Below, piece after piece: positions 1 through 8,050 of a stretch of 64,000 nucleotides of DNA. Every line of letters begins with the position of its first letter. Position 1 is the first letter of the stretch. Source of the DNA: Pedobacter paludis. GTDB lineage: Bacteria > Bacteroidota > Bacteroidia > Sphingobacteriales > Sphingobacteriaceae. The position numbers and the translations under genes are program-made. The stretch lies in the NCBI RefSeq assembly GCF_003173575.1, contig NZ_QGNY01000005.1, forward strand, positions 372,001 to 436,000. The letters run 5' to 3'. The notes under the pieces were generated by a model. That model had not been told where the DNA came from and searched no databases. It worked only from the letters and a program-made list of their open reading frames with translations.

Positions 1-2
1 CG

Positions 3-923
3 CTGGCCATGGTAAAGGGAGATTTGGCATCTAGAACTTTAAAAGAAAATTCCCTTTTCCAAAATATGAGCTATCAAACCACAGCTTTTTGGCAACAGTA
101 TTTAACGCCGAAAAGTATGCAGGGCCTGGCCGTTTATAAAACTAAAGCATCTGGAAATGATTTGACTGCTTTGTTGGCAAAAGCATTAAACCAACTCAAG
201 AACGATGATTTTTATGAGCTTTATGGAACCACTTATCTGCGTACGCACCAATACGATAAAGCAGTTCAAATGTTTGCAAAAGTATCTCCAAACTACAGCT
301 ATTTTACTCCTGAAAATTGGTACGCTCAAGAGGAAAACTCTAAATTATATGCAAATCCTTTTGTTCAAACCATAAATGATTACCCTAAAAAATATGTAAC
401 ATCAAAAACTTCTATTACGAAAAAATCTTTCGCGATTGAAATGCTTCGATTACAAAAATTAACGGTAAGCGATAAAAAGAATGCTTCACTTTATTATTAT
501 AAAATGGCTAATGCAGTTTACCAAACGGGTTATTTCGGTAACAGCTGGTTTTTAATCAGCTACGATTGGTCGTCTTACGATAATTACAGTTTGCCAAAAT
601 ATGCGTATGATGTTGATTATAAAAAAGCGCAGACCGCAAAAGCCTGGTATTTAAAGGCTAGGGCTTTAAGTACAAATGTGGATTTTAAAGCAAAATGTAC
701 TTTTATGCTGGCCAAATGTGCACAGAAACAGATTATTATGAATTCGCAATCGCTTTCTTTTGGTTATTACGATAAGGATGATGTAAAATATAAAGATTTT
801 ATCCATGCCAATTACAACAATCCATATTTTAAGGAATTAAGATTAAAATATAGCAAAACAACGTTTTATCAAACGGCATCAACAGAATGCAGCTATTTAG
901 GGGATTTTATTGCAGGAAAGTAA
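3..923 (+). CDS. TPR-like hypothetical protein, 5' end outside window
   Basis: The reading frame is already open at the left edge (Leu-Ala precede the first visible Met at position 9), so this is probably the C-terminal ~306 residues of a longer protein. The segment RTHQYDKAVQMFAKVSPNY looks like a tetratricopeptide helix pair, and the rest is rich in Tyr, Lys and Ala in helical spacing. No catalytic motif is visible. It stops at 921-923 and abuts the convergent DUF1501 gene with no intergenic space. Large Bacteroidota TPR proteins of this kind are usually uncharacterised and often exported; I do not assign a function. Confidence 0.6.
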   Translation: MAMVKGDLASRTLKENSLFQNMSYQTTAFWQQYLTPKSMQGLAVYKTKASGNDLTALLAKALNQLKNDDFYELYGTTYLRTHQYDKAVQMFAKVSPNYSYFTPENWYAQEENSKLYANPFVQTINDYPKKYVTSKTSITKKSFAIEMLRLQKLTVSDKKNASLYYYKMANAVYQTGYFGNSWFLISYDWSSYDNYSLPKYAYDVDYKKAQTAKAWYLKARALSTNVDFKAKCTFMLAKCAQKQIIMNSQSLSFGYYDKDDVKYKDFIHANYNNPYFKELRLKYSKTTFYQTASTECSYLGDFIAGK

Positions 924-2510
924 CTAAGATACAATTAGCATATTTCGCACTTGTTGCAGTTCTTCATTTTGAAGGCGGGCATAGTAAACGCCTGGCCCGT
1001 AATTTTGATTTTCGAAATTGATACTGTAATTGCCTTCTTCCTTTACCGCATCAACAACGGTTGCCATTAACCTGCCCATAGTATTAAAAACCTGAATTAG
1101 AACATGGCCGCCTTTTGAGTAATATTTAATGGTGGTCGTAGTTGTAAAAGGATTAGGATAATTGGTGATTAGCGATTCGCCACTTAAATGATTGGCTTGC
1201 GCTAAACTTGTAGACATGCAATTGGTGCTGGACTGAATAATGGGTAAAGATTGGAAATCTTTAAGCATTACGTTAGAAAGTGTTGCCTTATCTACACAGA
1301 ACCATTTTTCCAATAAAGTAGCATAAACAGACCTAAAATCGTATTGCATCGGAATATTATCATTTACCGATGTAGTAGCACTTATGGTTGGGTTCTTACC
1401 TAAAACTCCACCCTGTATGGCATCTCCAAAAACAATTAGTGGCGCCGCTGCGCCATGATCTGTTCCATTACTTGCGTTTGATTTTATCCGTCGGCCAAAC
1501 TCTGAAAAAGTCATTCCGGCTACTCTTTTCGATGCGCCTAAAGTTTTTAAATCATCCATAAATGCTTTAATGGCATCGCTCACTTTCTGTAGTAAAACAG
1601 CATGTGTTCCCGTTTCGGTTGACCCAGTATTTACCTGAGAAGCATGCGTATCAAAAGACCCAATATTAACCATGTATAATCTGGTTTTTAATCCACCGGC
1701 AACCAATCGGGCTACTACTTTTAGCTGATCTGCCAATGAATTATTTGTTGGATAAACGCCTTGCTTGGTTACCTTGCCCGCAGCTGTTTTAATAACAGAA
1801 GAATACTGCTGTGTTTGTTGCGCAACCTGCCTTACATAGGTTAATTCTTTACCTGCATTGGTGTTTGGCGCCGGAGATTGAATTCCATTAATTAAATTAT
1901 AAAAATTAACCGGATCTGAAATGGCCATTCCCATGTTAACTGATGGCCCTTGGAATGCAGGCGAGATGAATGACCCAATTTGTATTGCCAATGGATCTGG
2001 CATTACCGCATTTGGATAACCAATAGGGAAGTTGGTGTATTCTTCTGCCAAATATCTTCCGGCCCAACCGCTATTTACAACCTGATCAGATTCTGATGCT
2101 GAAAGCCAGATATCTGTCGCTCTAAAATGGCTGAAATTGGGCTGAGGATAACCAACAGATTGAATCACCTGAACCTTTCCATCATCATATAATCCCGCTA
2201 AGCCCGACATAGCTGGATGGATGCCGGTATTAAAACCGGTAAGTTTTATAATTTTATTTTTAGGAAGAATTATATTGGGACGAGCAATGGTTAAATTATC
2301 ATACTGATCCAATGGAAGAATCATATTTAAGCCATCATTACCTCCATTTAACTGGATAATTACCAAAACGTGGTCGGTTTCCTGACTGGCCGCGGTAATG
2401 GCCGACAGTAAACTTGAAGCACCAAAAGCTTTGAGTGAAAAACCACCGATTAGAGACGGAATTAGCACACCTGCAGGCATTGCCTTAGTTATAAAATCCC
2501 GCCTTTTCAT
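924..2510 (-). CDS. DUF1501 protein with Tat signal and T9SS sorting domain
   Basis: The protein has 528 residues. It begins MKRRDFITKAMPAG followed by a hydrophobic stretch, a twin-arginine (Tat) type export signal. The body carries DUF1501 (sulfatase-like) features such as QLNGGNDGLNMILPL, FDTHASQ, TFSEFGRR and NGTDHGAAAP. Residues ~447-528 (starting LITNYPNPF, with GPGVYYARL near the end) match the type A sorting domain that directs periplasmic proteins through the type IX secretion system to the cell surface. Its start overlaps the upstream DUF1800 stop by 4 bp (ATGA), so the two are co-translated. The substrate is unknown for the family. Unlike the second copy at 20158-21357, this one has the T9SS tail. 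Confidence 0.9.
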   Translation of the reverse strand: MKRRDFITKAMPAGVLIPSLIGGFSLKAFGASSLLSAITAASQETDHVLVIIQLNGGNDGLNMILPLDQYDNLTIARPNIILPKNKIIKLTGFNTGIHPAMSGLAGLYDDGKVQVIQSVGYPQPNFSHFRATDIWLSASESDQVVNSGWAGRYLAEEYTNFPIGYPNAVMPDPLAIQIGSFISPAFQGPSVNMGMAISDPVNFYNLINGIQSPAPNTNAGKELTYVRQVAQQTQQYSSVIKTAAGKVTKQGVYPTNNSLADQLKVVARLVAGGLKTRLYMVNIGSFDTHASQVNTGSTETGTHAVLLQKVSDAIKAFMDDLKTLGASKRVAGMTFSEFGRRIKSNASNGTDHGAAAPLIVFGDAIQGGVLGKNPTISATTSVNDNIPMQYDFRSVYATLLEKWFCVDKATLSNVMLKDFQSLPIIQSSTNCMSTSLAQANHLSGESLITNYPNPFTTTTTIKYYSKGGHVLIQVFNTMGRLMATVVDAVKEEGNYSINFENQNYGPGVYYARLQNEELQQVRNMLIVS

Positions 2511-4075
2511 GAGAGTTGATATTCTTCAAGGTTCATAATATATTTATAAAACTCCTGTAAACGGGTTAAAACGATGGTGGTTTTCATCGTTGTCGGTGCG
2601 GTCTTATAATCAAGCCAGGCGGTAGTCCAATAGCTATCATTAACCTGATTACTTAAAAGAATACTTTTTAAAAACGCCCTCACTTCCGGACTAACATCTA
2701 TCGTATACAAATGAGATAAGGCTTCATCAACCAATACATTGGGATCTTCTGGCTTACTAAATTTCGAAGTATAGGCAATTGCATCAATTACAATTTTTTT
2801 TCCGTTTCGGGTATAGCCAGTGCTAATGAATCGATCGGTAAAAATATTCCTCTTTGGCAAGGTGTCAGAATTTATCCAGAGTTCGTAAAACTGAGGAATT
2901 TGGTAATAAGCCGGCCAACCAGAAACATTAGGTGGATCGCCTAGATTTTGTTGAAGATTAGATGCTGTTGAACGCAAATAATCCCACATGTAATAGGCAT
3001 TCACATAATCTATTGAATCAGGGAAAACAATTTCAAATTCTTTTGCCAAACCAACCACAAAATCTACAGGTGCTTTAATATTGCAGGATCTGTTTTGAGC
3101 TAAAAAGAAATGACTGCTGGTGAGTAAAGCTTTGAGTACAGGCTTTATTTCGTAATTATTGTTTCTGAAAATTTCGGCTAATGGAGTAATGATATTCGAT
3201 TCAACATCAGATGTAATCTCATAATAAACGAAAAACCGGTAAAGTCTTCTACAAATGTATTTGCTCAATTCTACCTGTGCAAAAAGCATATCCAACAAAT
3301 CATCAAGCTCTTTCGCACCATCTACCCCAGTTCTGCCTTTTATTAATTTACCATTATAAAATGAAGAAAACTGTTTGTCGGCAACATCATGTCGGGCAGG
3401 ATCAAATACAGAAGTAATGGCTACCGAATCGATTTTATAACCCGTTAACAATCTTGCTGCGGCTTTTACATCTGCTTCAGTGTATTTAGAATCTGGTCCT
3501 TTTCCCATGGTGAAGAGTTCCTGTAATTCTCTTCCATAATTTTCATCAGGCGCAGATTTTGTACTTACGTATCCATTAAGATATTTAAGCATTGCCGGAT
3601 CGATGGTTATTTGTTTAACCAAAGTTTTAAAATTGCCCAATGCCAAACTGCGGAGTAAATTATTGTGCTTGTAAATGTAACGTGCATCATCAACGGTATC
3701 GGCTTCGGTAGAAAAATGATTGTGCCAAAAGAGCGTCATTTTTTCAGTTATAGAAATGGGCTGAGCCAACATTTGACTAACCCACCAAGCTTTAAAAGAT
3801 CCAACCCTACGGCTGTTTGCCGTTCCGTCTGTATAAATGGCATTTACCCAAGGTTGGCCAGGCAGTACATTTGCATCGGTATATCCGGTATCGTTATAAT
3901 TATTTATGGGTGGATTTGGGAGTGGAAGATCTTTTAGAAGTAAATCGACTGCTTGTGTTACGGATTTTCCCACAACACTGTTAATATCACTTCTTTTTGC
4001 GCCAAATAGTGTACGTTTTAAGAGGTGATTTATTTCTTTTGTTCCAAAATTTCCTGAGTAAATCTCTATCGCCAT
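2507..4075 (-). CDS. DUF1800 domain protein (first pair)
   Basis: The protein has 522 residues. The N-terminus (MAIEIYSGNFGTKEINHLLK) shows no signal peptide. Family hallmarks are present: KMTLFWHNHFSTE, ENYGRELQELFTMG, RLLTGY and, near the C-terminus, DPPNVSGWPAY. DUF1800 proteins have no established biochemical role and are nearly always encoded next to a DUF1501 protein, as here with a 4-bp overlap. The missing export signal beside a Tat-bearing partner suggests, by inference, co-export as a complex. A TAnnTTTG promoter element lies 14 bases upstream of the start. Confidence 0.9.
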   Translation of the reverse strand: MAIEIYSGNFGTKEINHLLKRTLFGAKRSDINSVVGKSVTQAVDLLLKDLPLPNPPINNYNDTGYTDANVLPGQPWVNAIYTDGTANSRRVGSFKAWWVSQMLAQPISITEKMTLFWHNHFSTEADTVDDARYIYKHNNLLRSLALGNFKTLVKQITIDPAMLKYLNGYVSTKSAPDENYGRELQELFTMGKGPDSKYTEADVKAAARLLTGYKIDSVAITSVFDPARHDVADKQFSSFYNGKLIKGRTGVDGAKELDDLLDMLFAQVELSKYICRRLYRFFVYYEITSDVESNIITPLAEIFRNNNYEIKPVLKALLTSSHFFLAQNRSCNIKAPVDFVVGLAKEFEIVFPDSIDYVNAYYMWDYLRSTASNLQQNLGDPPNVSGWPAYYQIPQFYELWINSDTLPKRNIFTDRFISTGYTRNGKKIVIDAIAYTSKFSKPEDPNVLVDEALSHLYTIDVSPEVRAFLKSILLSNQVNDSYWTTAWLDYKTAPTTMKTTIVLTRLQEFYKYIMNLEEYQLS

Positions 4076-4089
4076 ATAATCCTTTGTAA

Positions 4090-4097
4090 CAAAAATA
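4090..4097 (-). promoter_or_regulatory. -7 promoter element for the DUF1800-DUF1501 operon
   Basis: TATTTTTG on the minus strand matches the Bacteroidota -7 consensus TAnnTTTG. It ends 14 bases before the DUF1800 ATG, which predicts a very short leader. No clear -33 TTTG is visible. Confidence 0.55.
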
Positions 4098-4169
4098 AAA
4101 CTAAGGATTAAATTGCTGATATTCAGCTATATTATTAGATTTTTTTTATTTTTTTCTAGAAAAAATTAT

Positions 4170-5222
4170 TTACCACCTAATTAATGCGCTTGCCCAAGTA
4201 AATCCTGATCCAAAAGCCGCCAAACAAACTAAATCACCATCCTTTATCTTACCCGCTTCCCAAGCTTCGCACAATGCAATCGGAACAGATGCAGCGGTAG
4301 TGTTGCCATATTTCTGAATATTATTGAAAACCTGATCATCGCGTAAGCCCAAAAGCTGTTGTACATATTGGCTAATGCGCAAATTGGCTTGGTGCGGAAC
4401 CAGCATATCAATATCCTTTTCGTTTAAATTATTGGCTTTTAAAGCTTCCTTAATTACTTCTGGAAACTTTATTACAGCTTTTTTGAAAACTGATGGCCCG
4501 TCCATATAAGGCAAAGCAGCGCCACTTTCTAAAATTTCATTGTTCATAAATAATCCACCCAATTCCTGATCGGGAAAAGCTGGTTTATCTTTCATCCATT
4601 TATTTGCGTGAGAACCTGGATAGTACATCGCTAAAATTTCAGCATCAGCACCATCACTATGTAAATGTGTGCTTAAAATTCCTTTGCCAGGTTCATCTGT
4701 TGGTTGCAGTACAACTGCGCCTGCGCCATCACCAAAAATCACAGATACATTTCTGCTTCTGGTTTCAAAATCCATTGCGAAAGAATGTTTCTCACTGCCA
4801 ACTACGAGCACATTTTTATACATGCCTGTTTTTACAAACTGATCGGCAACAGATAAGGCATAAACAAATCCAGAGCACTGATTGCGAATATCTAAGGCAC
4901 CAATTTCGCCCATTCCCATTTCGCGTTGAAGCAAAACACCACAACCAGGGAAATAATAATCGGGGCTTAAAGTTGCAAAAACGATAAAATCTACATCCTT
5001 TGCCGTAATCCCTGCCCGTTCCAAAGCAATTTTAGAGGCTTCGATTCCCATGGTGGTTGTGGTTTCCTCATATCGATCGGCAAAACGGCGCTCTTTAATT
5101 CCGGTGCGTTCTTGAATCCATTCATCGCTGGTTTCCATAAAACGGCTTAAATCATTATTGGTATAAACATTTTTCGGAACGTAATATCCAATTCCGGCAA
5201 TTTTAGAATGGTGCATGCTCAT
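4170..5222 (-). CDS. fabH: 3-oxoacyl-ACP synthase III family (KAS III)
   Basis: The protein has 350 residues and the thiolase fold of KAS III, which condenses an acyl-CoA with malonyl-ACP to start fatty acid synthesis. The Cys-His-Asn triad is visible: Cys116 in DIRNQCSGFVYAL, His277 in VPHQANLRI and Asn307 in KYGNTTAASVP. It is somewhat longer than typical FabH (about 315-335) because of an insertion around residues 200-230. It stands alone, without plsX or other fab genes, so it may be a secondary KAS III acting on special starters rather than the housekeeping enzyme. A TACATTTG promoter element lies 16 bases upstream. Confidence 0.88.
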   Translation of the reverse strand: MSMHHSKIAGIGYYVPKNVYTNNDLSRFMETSDEWIQERTGIKERRFADRYEETTTTMGIEASKIALERAGITAKDVDFIVFATLSPDYYFPGCGVLLQREMGMGEIGALDIRNQCSGFVYALSVADQFVKTGMYKNVLVVGSEKHSFAMDFETRSRNVSVIFGDGAGAVVLQPTDEPGKGILSTHLHSDGADAEILAMYYPGSHANKWMKDKPAFPDQELGGLFMNNEILESGAALPYMDGPSVFKKAVIKFPEVIKEALKANNLNEKDIDMLVPHQANLRISQYVQQLLGLRDDQVFNNIQKYGNTTAASVPIALCEAWEAGKIKDGDLVCLAAFGSGFTWASALIRW

Positions 5223-5238
5223 TTTATTATCTGGTTAA

Positions 5239-5246
5239 CAAATGTA
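5239..5246 (-). promoter_or_regulatory. -7 promoter element for fabH
   Basis: TACATTTG on the minus strand matches TAnnTTTG and sits 16 bases before the ATG, predicting a leader of about ten bases. Confidence 0.5.
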
Positions 5247-5399
5247 TTAAAAGGGATGAAGATTATGTAAGAAGTACGAGGGAAGATGGAAAATGGATTG
5301 AACATCAGTAAACAAACCAAAATCGAAAATTAAAAATATATGTATAACCTGCAAAAGCTCATCTTCCATTTAACATATTACATCTTCCATAAAAATAGT

Positions 5400-5407
5400 T
5401 ATTTTTG
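5400..5407 (+). promoter_or_regulatory. -7 promoter element immediately before clpS
   Basis: TATTTTTG matches TAnnTTTG and is separated from the clpS ATG by only four bases (CGCC). With the usual spacing to the transcription start, the mRNA would be leaderless or nearly so. This also argues against an in-frame upstream start at 5340. Confidence 0.55.
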
Positions 5408-5411
5408 CGCC

Positions 5412-5693
5412 ATGTCTACAGAAACCAAAGAAGAGACCTTTACGCTCGAAGAAATTTTAACTTCCCTAAAAACCGTACATCGCCTTATTTTGTGGAATGA
5501 TGATGTAAATACCTTTGACCATGTAATTTACTGCATGATGAAGTATTTGGATTATAACGAATCTCAGGCAGAAAAAATTGCCTGGAAAGTCCATAATGAT
5601 GGAAAATGCCCCGTACTAGAAGGATCATTTACCGAAATGGAAGTTTACCGTAAAATTTTACAACAAGAGGGACTAACGGTAAGTGTAGATTGA
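5412..5693 (+). CDS. clpS: ATP-dependent Clp protease adaptor ClpS
   Basis: The protein has 93 residues from MSTETKEETF. ClpS binds proteins with N-terminal Leu, Phe, Trp or Tyr and hands them to ClpAP/ClpCP for degradation. The characteristic core is present: LILWNDDVNTFDHVIYCM (the Asn-Asp pair that grips the N-degron), then YLDYNESQAEKIAWKVHNDGKCPVL split over two helices. The frame extends upstream to an ATG at 5340, but that extension (27 extra residues) overlaps a promoter element and is not family-like, so 5412 is preferred. The aat gene at 17853-18488 supplies the enzyme that makes such degrons. Confidence 0.93.
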   Translation: MSTETKEETFTLEEILTSLKTVHRLILWNDDVNTFDHVIYCMMKYLDYNESQAEKIAWKVHNDGKCPVLEGSFTEMEVYRKILQQEGLTVSVD

Positions 5694-5713
5694 ATTTCAA
5701 TGGTATCGTCATG

Positions 5714-5755
5714 CTGAATTTATTTAAGCATCTTAAACGCCTGAAATAAATTCAG
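5714..5755. repeat. Intergenic inverted repeat (12-bp arms)
   Basis: CTGAATTTATTT at 5714-5725 is exactly inverted at 5744-5755, flanked by GTCATG and GTAACGA. It lies between the convergent clpS and thioredoxin-like genes and could end transcription both ways. It resembles the GTCATGCTGA-type intergenic palindromes of Bacteroidota. Confidence 0.6.
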
Positions 5756-5770
5756 AGTAACGAAAGTTGA

Positions 5771-6379
5771 TTAATTATTCTCCAATTTATTTAAAAGCCC
5801 GCTCAATTCTGCCTGTGTGGTTTGAGTTTTATCTTTTGCATACCAACCATGAAGTTTTTCTGCAATTAAAAGCATATCGGTGCTTTCCTTTTTCCAGTCT
5901 TTTAGTAGCGCCTGTAAAACCTGTGGCCTTGGTGCCCAGCTTGCTAAAACTTTTTCCGCTGTTTCATCTAATATCAAAAGCACAGGGATTGCCCTGCCAC
6001 CATTGGTTAAGTGTGCATCGATTAAAGGAAGGTTCTTATCGCGAAGCACGAATTTCAGTTCAAATTTTTCTGGTGCGACCATAGCCATTTTGTTGAAAAT
6101 TGGAATAATCTGTGCCGCATCGCCACACCACCCTTCGGTAATAACCAATAATTTATATTTTTCTTTTAAATGTTCAATAGCAGAAGATAGCTCATTATTC
6201 AAACTTGCGGTTTTATCTACCCGGCTCATGCGCTGAACATTCATTTTACTGTAATGTAACATGGCCTCCGAATGATCCGGACCAGTAGTATGTCCTTCAG
6301 CTAAAAGCTTATCAACAAGTTGGCGGTAAGTTTTATAATCGATTCCTTGTTCTTCGAAAATTTCGCGATAATTAATCAT
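5771..6379 (-). CDS. Thioredoxin-fold protein with a single active-site Cys
   Basis: The protein has 202 residues and no signal peptide, so it is probably cytoplasmic. The segment LLVITEGWCGDAAQIIPIFNKM is in the place of the thioredoxin WCxxC loop, but the second Cys is Ala (CGDA). Downstream, GGRAIPVLLIL contains the cis-Pro loop of the fold. It looks like the thioredoxin_9-type family common in Bacteroidota, which lacks a demonstrated reaction. With one Cys it cannot act as a classical disulfide reductase; a mixed-disulfide or binding role is possible. It is convergent with clpS. Confidence 0.75.
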   Translation of the reverse strand: MINYREIFEEQGIDYKTYRQLVDKLLAEGHTTGPDHSEAMLHYSKMNVQRMSRVDKTASLNNELSSAIEHLKEKYKLLVITEGWCGDAAQIIPIFNKMAMVAPEKFELKFVLRDKNLPLIDAHLTNGGRAIPVLLILDETAEKVLASWAPRPQVLQALLKDWKKESTDMLLIAEKLHGWYAKDKTQTTQAELSGLLNKLENN

Positions 6380-6683
6380 GGTGTTTGCTAAAAATTACAG
6401 CGCAAAGGAAAGTAGAAAATCAATCAAAATAATCATCTCTTTGCAAGAAAAAATAGGCATTGTATTGCGAATCCAAATTCATTAACTGTTTATTTATTTT
6501 GTTAAGTTGAACGCAATCAATTGACTATTATTGTTAACATCTCTTTATTAAGAACAACATAAAAGATGCCTCCTTAACATCATTTAACATCTGTCTCAAT
6601 TTATTTACACAGCATTTTCGAGTATTTAAATAGACTTAAAAGGCTATTAAACAACCTTTTAAGTGGTTTTTAGACAGAAAATA

Positions 6684-6699
6684 AATCAATCGATTGATT
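6684..6699. promoter_or_regulatory. Candidate operator: perfect 16-bp palindrome
   Basis: AATCAATCGATTGATT reads identically on both strands. It lies about 40 bases upstream of the predicted -7 element for the efflux operon. TetR-type repressors and similar dimers bind such sites in RND operons, but no regulator gene is adjacent, so the binding protein is unknown. Confidence 0.5.
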
Positions 6700-6739
6700 A
6701 AATGACAGAATTTGGACAGACTTATTTTTTTTTAGGCTC

Positions 6740-6747
6740 TATTTTTG
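6740..6747 (+). promoter_or_regulatory. -7 promoter element for the RND operon
   Basis: TATTTTTG fits TAnnTTTG; the predicted start of transcription is near 6753, about 80 bases before the first gene. No well-spaced -33 element is seen. Confidence 0.45.
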
Positions 6748-6833
6748 GACACTTGAAGCGAAAAATCGAAACTTCGGTATTTGATTACGCTTTTAAGCCC
6801 GGGAATTTAAATTTAAACACACAGAAATAGTCC

Positions 6834-8003
6834 ATGAGAAAAGTAACAACTCTCTTTTTTAGTATGAGCATCGGTATGCTTCTAGCATCTTGCGGAGGTA
6901 ACGATGATGCAAAAAAAGCAGCGGCAGCAGCAGCCGCTGGTCCACAAGCCTATCCGGTTTTTACCGTTAACGCACAAACAACAGAATTAAATTCAGATTA
7001 TCCTGCTACGATAGAAGGAATTCAAAATATCGATATCCGTCCAAAAGTTGATGGCTTTATTCAAAAAATACTGGTTGACGAAGGCGCTGTGGTTAAAAAA
7101 GGACAACTTCTTTTTACCATAATGGCACCGCAATACGAGCAAGAAGTTAGAACAGCAAGAGCAGCGATTAGCAGTGCAGAAGCAGATGTAAATGCAGCTC
7201 AGCTACAGGTTAATAAAACCAAGCCTCTTGTTGAAAAAGACATTATAAGCAAATACGATTTAGATGCCGCACAATTAACTTTGCAAAGTAGAAAAGCAGC
7301 GTTGGCTCAGGCTAAAGCAGCTTTGGCAAACGCCCAGGTTAATTTAAGTTATACATCTATTACAAGTCCGGTTGATGGTGTTGTTGGAAGCATTCCTTTT
7401 AGAAATGGAAGTTTAGTAAGCAGTTCGAGTACCGAGCCACTTACAACAGTTTCAAACACATCTAGAGTTTACGCTTATTTTTCACTTAACGAAAAACAAC
7501 TGTTAGATTTTTCCAAAACGTACAAAGGAAACACACTGGCAGAACAAATGAAAAACATTCCGGCTGTAAGTTTGGTATTGGCAGATGGAAGTGTTTACGC
7601 TCAAAATGGTAAAATTGAATCCATTAATGGCCAGATTAATACAGCTACTGGTTCTGCAAGTTTAAGAGCTACCTTCCCAAATCCGATTTCTTTGTTAAAG
7701 AACGGAGCGAGTGCATCAGTTAGAATTCCACAACATATAGAAAATGCTATCCTTATCCCTCAAAAATCAACAATCGATTTACAGGGCAAAAAATTCGTTT
7801 ATGTTTTAGGAGATTCGGCCAAAATTATCAGTACCGAAATTCAAATTATGGATTTAGCGAAAGACAAGTTTTATGTGGTAACCAAAGGCTTGAAAGCAGG
7901 CGATAAAGTTGTATTAGAAGGCTTCCAATCATTAAAAGATGGCGCCAAAATTAAACCTGAAGAAAAAAGTGCAGATTCAGTTTATGCTGATATTAAGAAA
8001 TAA
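6834..8003 (+). CDS. RND efflux periplasmic adaptor (membrane fusion protein)
   Basis: The protein has 389 residues. The signal ends in a lipobox (MLLASC, Cys20), so it is a lipoprotein anchored in the inner membrane with its body in the periplasm. The order is lipoyl half (IDIRPKVDGFIQKILVDEGA), a long Ala/Gln-rich helical hairpin (residues ~105-170), the second lipoyl half (TSITSPVDGVVGS), then beta-barrel and membrane-proximal domains. It links the pump at 8051 to the outer-membrane channel at 11242. An unusual Ala run follows the lipid anchor (about residues 25-36). Confidence 0.95.
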   Translation: MRKVTTLFFSMSIGMLLASCGGNDDAKKAAAAAAAGPQAYPVFTVNAQTTELNSDYPATIEGIQNIDIRPKVDGFIQKILVDEGAVVKKGQLLFTIMAPQYEQEVRTARAAISSAEADVNAAQLQVNKTKPLVEKDIISKYDLDAAQLTLQSRKAALAQAKAALANAQVNLSYTSITSPVDGVVGSIPFRNGSLVSSSSTEPLTTVSNTSRVYAYFSLNEKQLLDFSKTYKGNTLAEQMKNIPAVSLVLADGSVYAQNGKIESINGQINTATGSASLRATFPNPISLLKNGASASVRIPQHIENAILIPQKSTIDLQGKKFVYVLGDSAKIISTEIQIMDLAKDKFYVVTKGLKAGDKVVLEGFQSLKDGAKIKPEEKSADSVYADIKK

Positions 8004-8050
8004 CAATATAATCAGTGCAATAACACGAATCAGTGTAATCAATATTAATT

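Larger units (their letters stand above)
6380..6833. other. 454-bp upstream region of the RND efflux operon
   Basis: No coding sequence is visible. It contains a perfect 16-bp palindrome at 6684-6699 and a TAnnTTTG promoter element at 6740-6747, leaving a ~80-base leader. The direct motif GACAGA recurs around 6673, 6704 and 6715. The remainder is plain AT-rich sequence. Confidence 0.6.

Noticed and set aside
4150..4165. TTTTTTCTAGAAAAAA palindrome between fabH and the DUF1800 gene, considered as a terminator.
   Set aside because: Only A/T pairs around CTAG and no T run after the stem on the minus strand, the strand that would need it; it is more likely a chance AT-rich palindrome.
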